A stretch of 64,000 nucleotides of DNA, taken from the NCBI GenBank assembly GCA_025642075.2, contig JAODUO010000546.1, positions 297,501-361,500 of the forward strand, in the 5' to 3' direction. Source of the stretch: Ridgeia piscesae. Its lineage: Eukaryota; Annelida; Polychaeta; Sabellida; Siboglinidae. The translations under genes and the position numbers were made by a program. Of this stretch, positions 60,107 through 64,000 are shown piece by piece. Each line of letters starts with the position of its first letter. The stretch's first letter is position 1. The notes below the pieces were generated by a model, which worked only from the letters and a program-made list of their open reading frames with translations, did no database searches and was not told the origin of the DNA.

Positions 60107-60148
60107 CCAAAATAATATATATATAAATGTTATCATTAACCCATGTTA
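59893..60148. repeat. ~255-bp palindromic element filled with TA repeats
   Basis: The arms TAACATGGGTTAA(C/T)GATA and (A/G)CATTTATATATATATTATTT are reverse-complementary at 59893-59936 and 60105-60148. (TA)n tracts and a second small AACCAAAATAA palindrome fill the middle. TA flanks are present but lie in TA-rich DNA. Possibly a MITE whose centre became a microsatellite. Confidence 0.7.
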
Positions 60149-60189
60149 AATATATATATATATTAGAGCAGTGCAGTCACAATGTGCTG

Positions 60190-62538
60190 TCAGCTCACTG
60201 GGTTCCACTGCCCATGTTCATCAATTGTGTAACACCTCGGTGCATTGTTTCGAAACAATGTTTTGTGTGGTTTAGGGTGATTCTTTAAGATGTTCAGCGA
60301 CTTCCGTACTCGGGTCTCAAAATGGGGTGGCTCTTGCTCTGGGGATGTCGACAGAAACTGTGGAGAAAACAAACCAGATAACAAAATACACCTACTGAGG
60401 GTTATACCATACCCGTTAGACTTCAAGAACTGAGAATAAATAAGAAGTAAGATAAGATCAGCTTTATTACCATATGTTTTCATTGAAGCTGATACAATAA
60501 AACACTGGAATGCGTTGTAATGTTGGGTCATTCATTGTATAAGTATGTTTACATGACAATACATTCACACGCATCAAATAACATCGATACATGCTAATTT
60601 ATATTATTAGTTATTAAGCACAACCTGACTTAATATGCCAATATAACACATTCTGTGTTACAGTGCACCAGTTGATGTATAAGGGAAGGTATGTATTATC
60701 AATATCCAAATACAAAAGGCAAACTACACAAAAGATCATAAGGAGGCATTGAACAATGTTTTAATTACTGCTACATGTCAATTTAATCCCGCCATGTTCA
60801 GTTTGTAGTCAGCTTGTCATATTTACATAATTCAGTGAACTTGATCTATGTTGAGTGAACAGACTTTGAAGAGGATTTCCACCTGGACTCAGCTATCTGT
60901 GGACCATTAATTTTCACTTACATTGCTAAGAGCTCTTAAACCTGATTTTAAAGTCACTTTAAAGTTAATTTTGCTCTTTAACGGTGATATTGAATACCTT
61001 AAATTGTCAACACCATGTCATGTCAGCGGGATGCTGTCACTGGTGTGTCATGAAAATAGTGTCCATGGTAATATTGCAATGGGAATTTGTGTTTTGAAGA
61101 AGAAAAAATTATGTGACAACTGATTTTATTTAATGATGAATTTAATGATGGATTTCCTTAAGAGCTCTTTACCTACCTTTACGGTCCCGAGATAAGTTCA
61201 CTATTACACTACAGCTCATCTCAGTTAAGATTCATGAAACTTATTCAGAAATGAGCAATTCTACAAAGACACTTGAGCATGGCTACATTACGGCACTGCA
61301 CTAGTGCACTAATAGTGCACCACCACCAGTGAGGATGCCTACCTGGCGTATTTGTGGGTCAGACAGGGCCAGGTATAGATCAATGTCTTTCTGGGGCTCC
61401 CAGTGGTAGAGTCCCACCCTCAGCTGACCACTCTCATTGTTGTAGATGTCCATCATCTAAAATTAGAACTAGTCACCTCAGTGCTAGACATCTTTTCCAT
61501 TTACAAACACAAGATATTTTGCTTTGTTTTCATTGTATGTATAAACATGACTTGTTTCCAAACAAATCTGTAACATAGCAGGTGTATCTAGATGCACCTT
61601 TATATTTCCAGTTGGTCATTAATTTGGTATTGTATTATTTAAAAAGTAACATAAAGGTAAGTTGATATATAGTGCAGTGTACAAGCCTCAGGATTGCTCA
61701 AATGGTTTTCACTTTACTCTCTGGCAGACCTGTGCAATCAAACACCATCTTAGTTGCTGTGAGAAGCATCCAGTCATGCCGTATAAAGACTATTCGTTTG
61801 TACACAATTATCCACCACTGTCTATAACCAGATGCTCATTCATACAGCTGCATCTGGAACAATGCAGAGTGAAAAAACCTGCCCAAGGTTCAATGCAGCA
61901 GGGTTGGATTCTAATCTGGGTTCTCTGTCGGGAATTGGAAGCTCGACCTACTGAACCATTGCACTATTAAAGAAATACTATTTTGATAATTAAACCACTG
62001 TCACCTTTATTGACAGTCCAGCACTCTACAGCAACACCACAACTTCCCATGGGATGTTAGAGATGACTTTGGACAGTGACAATGGCTGATGGAACTGCAG
62101 CAGAGTGACATCAGTGTCACAGTGTCAGTGTCACAGTGTCATCAGTGTCACAGTGTCACAGTGTCACAGTGTCATCAGTGTCCAGAACAGTACGCCATCT
62201 GATAACAAACGTGGCATACACTAGAATCATGAAGCAAACAAAACAAGCCACAACAAACCTTCTTGAGGCCAGCGAAGTGGGTTGCTGATCGTATGTCCAT
62301 GTCAGGCCCCCTGCTGGGGAATGTGGCTTGCATCACAACTCCAGTCTTCACGCCAACAGCTGAAACAGAAAAGCAGTGGTCTTCTTCATCTCATTCTACT
62401 TGATTTTGACCATTGGTCAGCAGATTCCCATGCAGGAGAATGTGCAAATGAAGGGAAACTACTCTCAAATTACCCTACAAATATATTCACCTGAAATAAG
62501 GTAAATATGGTATTTGAAGTCAATGACTCTGAACAGAT

Positions 62539-62575
<37 letters not shown>

Positions 62576-62582
62576 TGGTGTG

Positions 62583-62637
<55 letters not shown>

Positions 62638-63568
62638 CCAAAATTATCCAGTACTGTAACTTGTCATCTTCTGTCTGAAATGTATATATCAATGTACTTA
62701 GACATCTTGGAAATCCATCACGTTATGAAACAGTTGAGATATCCAGTTAAATGAAAGCCATTGTGTCTTCTAGTGCCTCAGTTTTACAGTCATTCAGTAC
62801 TGGTGGAGACAGCTCATAGGCCACGACACCTGGCGAACATAGCAAACACCAACATGCATCAAGTCCACATTATTAATATGACTTAACAATAAGTAACTAA
62901 GTAGAACTTACCCAAGCCATATATGATGGGGAAGTGAGTGCTGCCAGACAGTGTATCATTGACATCTAAACAGAAAGAGTATAATTTAGTGATCATGCTC
63001 AACTTGAAGTAGACTGTACAATTGCATTTGAAGTGTTACCTTGATATGTTGCAAAGAAACAGAGTCGCAATATTGTGTTGCCTTTTGTACAAAGTAAGTC
63101 TTAAATGTTAAACTGTTTCCGAAATTGAATTTATTTACTCGTGACTTGCCCACTTTTGTTTATGCCATGTGTCAACTAGTAAAATGCATCAACTAGTGAA
63201 ATGCATCCATTAACAGAAAGGTTCTGTGATGTCATGCAGTTACTGAGCTATACATGACATGATGGTTGTTTTCTGACACAAAAATTATCTAGCTTTATGA
63301 GATAATTCACAACCAAGAAACTTCACATTTGGCATGTGCCACTAAGCAGCTAAGAGCATCACAAATTTAAGTTCATACACGTAAAATTTCAATGACATTG
63401 ACTCATTCGCTTCACTTGGCTTAAAGGTGCCTGTTTTTAAACTAAACTGAATACAATTGAAAATATCTATAAAGGATTTTATTTTACTGATATGAGACCT
63501 TATTTTATTCTCACCTGTGACACAAAGTGTGACTAAATGCACTTCCTCTTCTAATTTCATCAACAGGC
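60190..63568 (-). CDS. NTAN1: NTAN1, 3' six exons (protein N-terminal Asn amidohydrolase)
   Basis: Exons on the minus strand: 63515-63568, 62912-62965, 62788-62829, 62259-62359, 61343-61456 and 60190-60357. All have AG acceptors and GT donors, and the phases join without a stop, giving 177 codons. Readable blocks: EEVHLVTLCVT (first exon), STHFPIIYGLGVVAYEL (second and third), RGPDMDIRSATHFAGLKK (fourth), MMDIYNNESGQLRVGLYHW (fifth), LSTSPEQEPPHF and HKTLFRNN...GQWNPVS-stop (sixth). These match the C-terminal half of animal NTAN1, which deamidates N-terminal asparagine in the N-degron pathway. The N-terminal half, with the family's catalytic cysteine, lies past the right edge. The third exon (42 bp) depends on a GTAAAA donor inside a longer open stretch. 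A SINE, a CAGTGTCA minisatellite and a GT/GCGT repeat lie in introns. Confidence 0.92.
61665..61975 (-). mobile_element. Full-length SINE (minus) in an NTAN1 intron
   Basis: The reverse complement starts with a tRNA-like head (TAGTGCAATGGTTCAGTAGG, TTAGAATCC), then the middle domain (GAGCATCTGGTTATAGACAG, TTGTGTACAA), GGATGCTTCTCACAGC, ATGGTGTTTGATTGCACAGG and an end CTTGTACACTGC. Its head differs from the 34094 copy, so it may be a sister subfamily. Orthologous to 46640-46874. Confidence 0.8.
62095..62182 (+). repeat. (CAGTGTCA)n minisatellite in NTAN1 intron
   Basis: About ten copies of CAGTGTCA with ATCAGTGTCA variants. Confidence 0.9.
62540..62638 (+). repeat. (GT)n-(GCGT)n compound microsatellite
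   Basis: (GT)n at about 62540-62573 followed by (GCGT)n at about 62581-62637, in the NTAN1 intron between the 101-bp and 42-bp exons. Confidence 0.97.
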
Positions 63569-64000
63569 CTGCAAAATGGAACACCTACAGATATTACCTT
63601 AGATGTGATGTTGCGGCTATTATTCATGGGAAAATAAAAGGAGAAACTAATGTACAATCACTGTGTAGATAAACTATTGTTGGCAGATGTATATGATTTA
63701 CTTAAATAGATGTTATTAATACGTAGGCCAAGTAGTGTCTACCCTGCTATTCAATCAGCAATGTGGGCCATATCGCTGCTTTTCTAAGCCACTGCACCCA
63801 AGATATGCCAAAATTGCCACCTCATACCTATCCCTGTCCCTGCTTACTATAAGTATTTACATGTTATGCTGCAAACATGTTGACATGCCAACTTGTCATT
63901 TCTTTACCCACTACATGTCAGGGAATAGGTTAAAACACACTTCGTAATGCACCATTTTAAAACTAGTAATTAAAATAGTTCTCGGAGCCCCACGCAAATT
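63569..64000. other. NTAN1 intron, no further exon seen
   Basis: No stretch here continues the NTAN1 reading frame upstream of 63568. The next exon is expected beyond the window edge. Confidence 0.5.

Larger units (their letters stand above)
48211..61915 (+). repeat. Segmental duplication, block B (partner 33591-46874)
   Basis: Same order and orientation as block A. Unlike A it is continuous on its right side with the rest of NTAN1, so B is probably the original position of the right-hand part. It carries a gypsy remnant (49.0-52.0 kb) and a hAT-like element (52.08-54.02 kb) not found in A. Confidence 0.9.

Overview
The window is eukaryotic, animal nuclear DNA. It has intron-containing host genes with clear splice signals, metazoan non-LTR retrotransposons (a CR1 element with an esterase-type first ORF, Rex1/L2-like tails, and an element with the NGVKQGC reverse-transcriptase motif), a Ty3/gypsy remnant, a Penelope-like remnant, tRNA-derived SINEs, TIR elements and many TA/CA/GT microsatellites. 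Low GC, the GACCTTGACCTT-type repeat near 2-3 kb and the repeat mixture suggest a marine invertebrate, perhaps a lophotrochozoan such as a mollusc or brachiopod. The phylum is an inference and is not proven.

The host genes are few. (1) A cluster of single-exon rhodopsin-class (class A) GPCR genes, clearly one family. Intact copies lie at 6204-7232 (-), 26317-27306 (-), 35922-36977 (+) and 54769-55824 (+). A truncated copy is at 14042-14590 (+), and two short pseudogene pieces are at about 40762-41030 and 57301-57600 (+). They share the signatures GNxLV, LAxAD, ERL in place of DRY, and NSVVNPFIY, but lack the usual extracellular disulfide arrangement. No ligand can be assigned. (2) The 3' half of a spliced gene on the minus strand at the right end (six exons, 60190-63568). 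I recognise it as NTAN1, protein N-terminal asparagine amidohydrolase of the N-degron pathway; its 5' exons lie beyond the window.

Layout. 0-5.5 kb: inverted and tandem repeats, a LINE tail and a Penelope-like RT piece. 6-15 kb: GPCR-1, tandem repeats, SINEs, inverted repeats and the truncated GPCR. 15.8-19.8 kb: a nearly full-length CR1 element with three frameshifts. 20-26 kb: minisatellites, a foldback element and two degraded LINEs on the minus strand. 26.3-27.3 kb: GPCR-3. 27.3-33.6 kb: mostly non-coding with LINE scraps. 33.6-46.9 kb (block A) and 48.2-61.9 kb (block B): two copies of a roughly 13.5-kb segment. Each copy carries a GPCR gene, a GPCR pseudogene piece, the same LINE pieces and the last two NTAN1 exons. 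61.9-64 kb: the unduplicated upstream part of NTAN1.

Comparing the two blocks acts as a built-in empty-site test. A gypsy remnant (49.0-52.0 kb) and a hAT-like element (52.08-54.02 kb) are present only in B. A SINE (34.1 kb), a 5'-truncated LINE (45.3-45.9 kb) and probably a palindromic MITE (37.2 kb) are present only in A. The most interesting signals are: the 380 bp upstream of the duplicated GPCRs, far more conserved than the coding sequence beside it; the duplicated NTAN1 terminal exons with intact splice sites; and the unusual disulfide and CWxP features of the GPCR family. A stretch around 39.06-40.3 kb looks like poor consensus sequence. Identities and difference counts are by-eye estimates.
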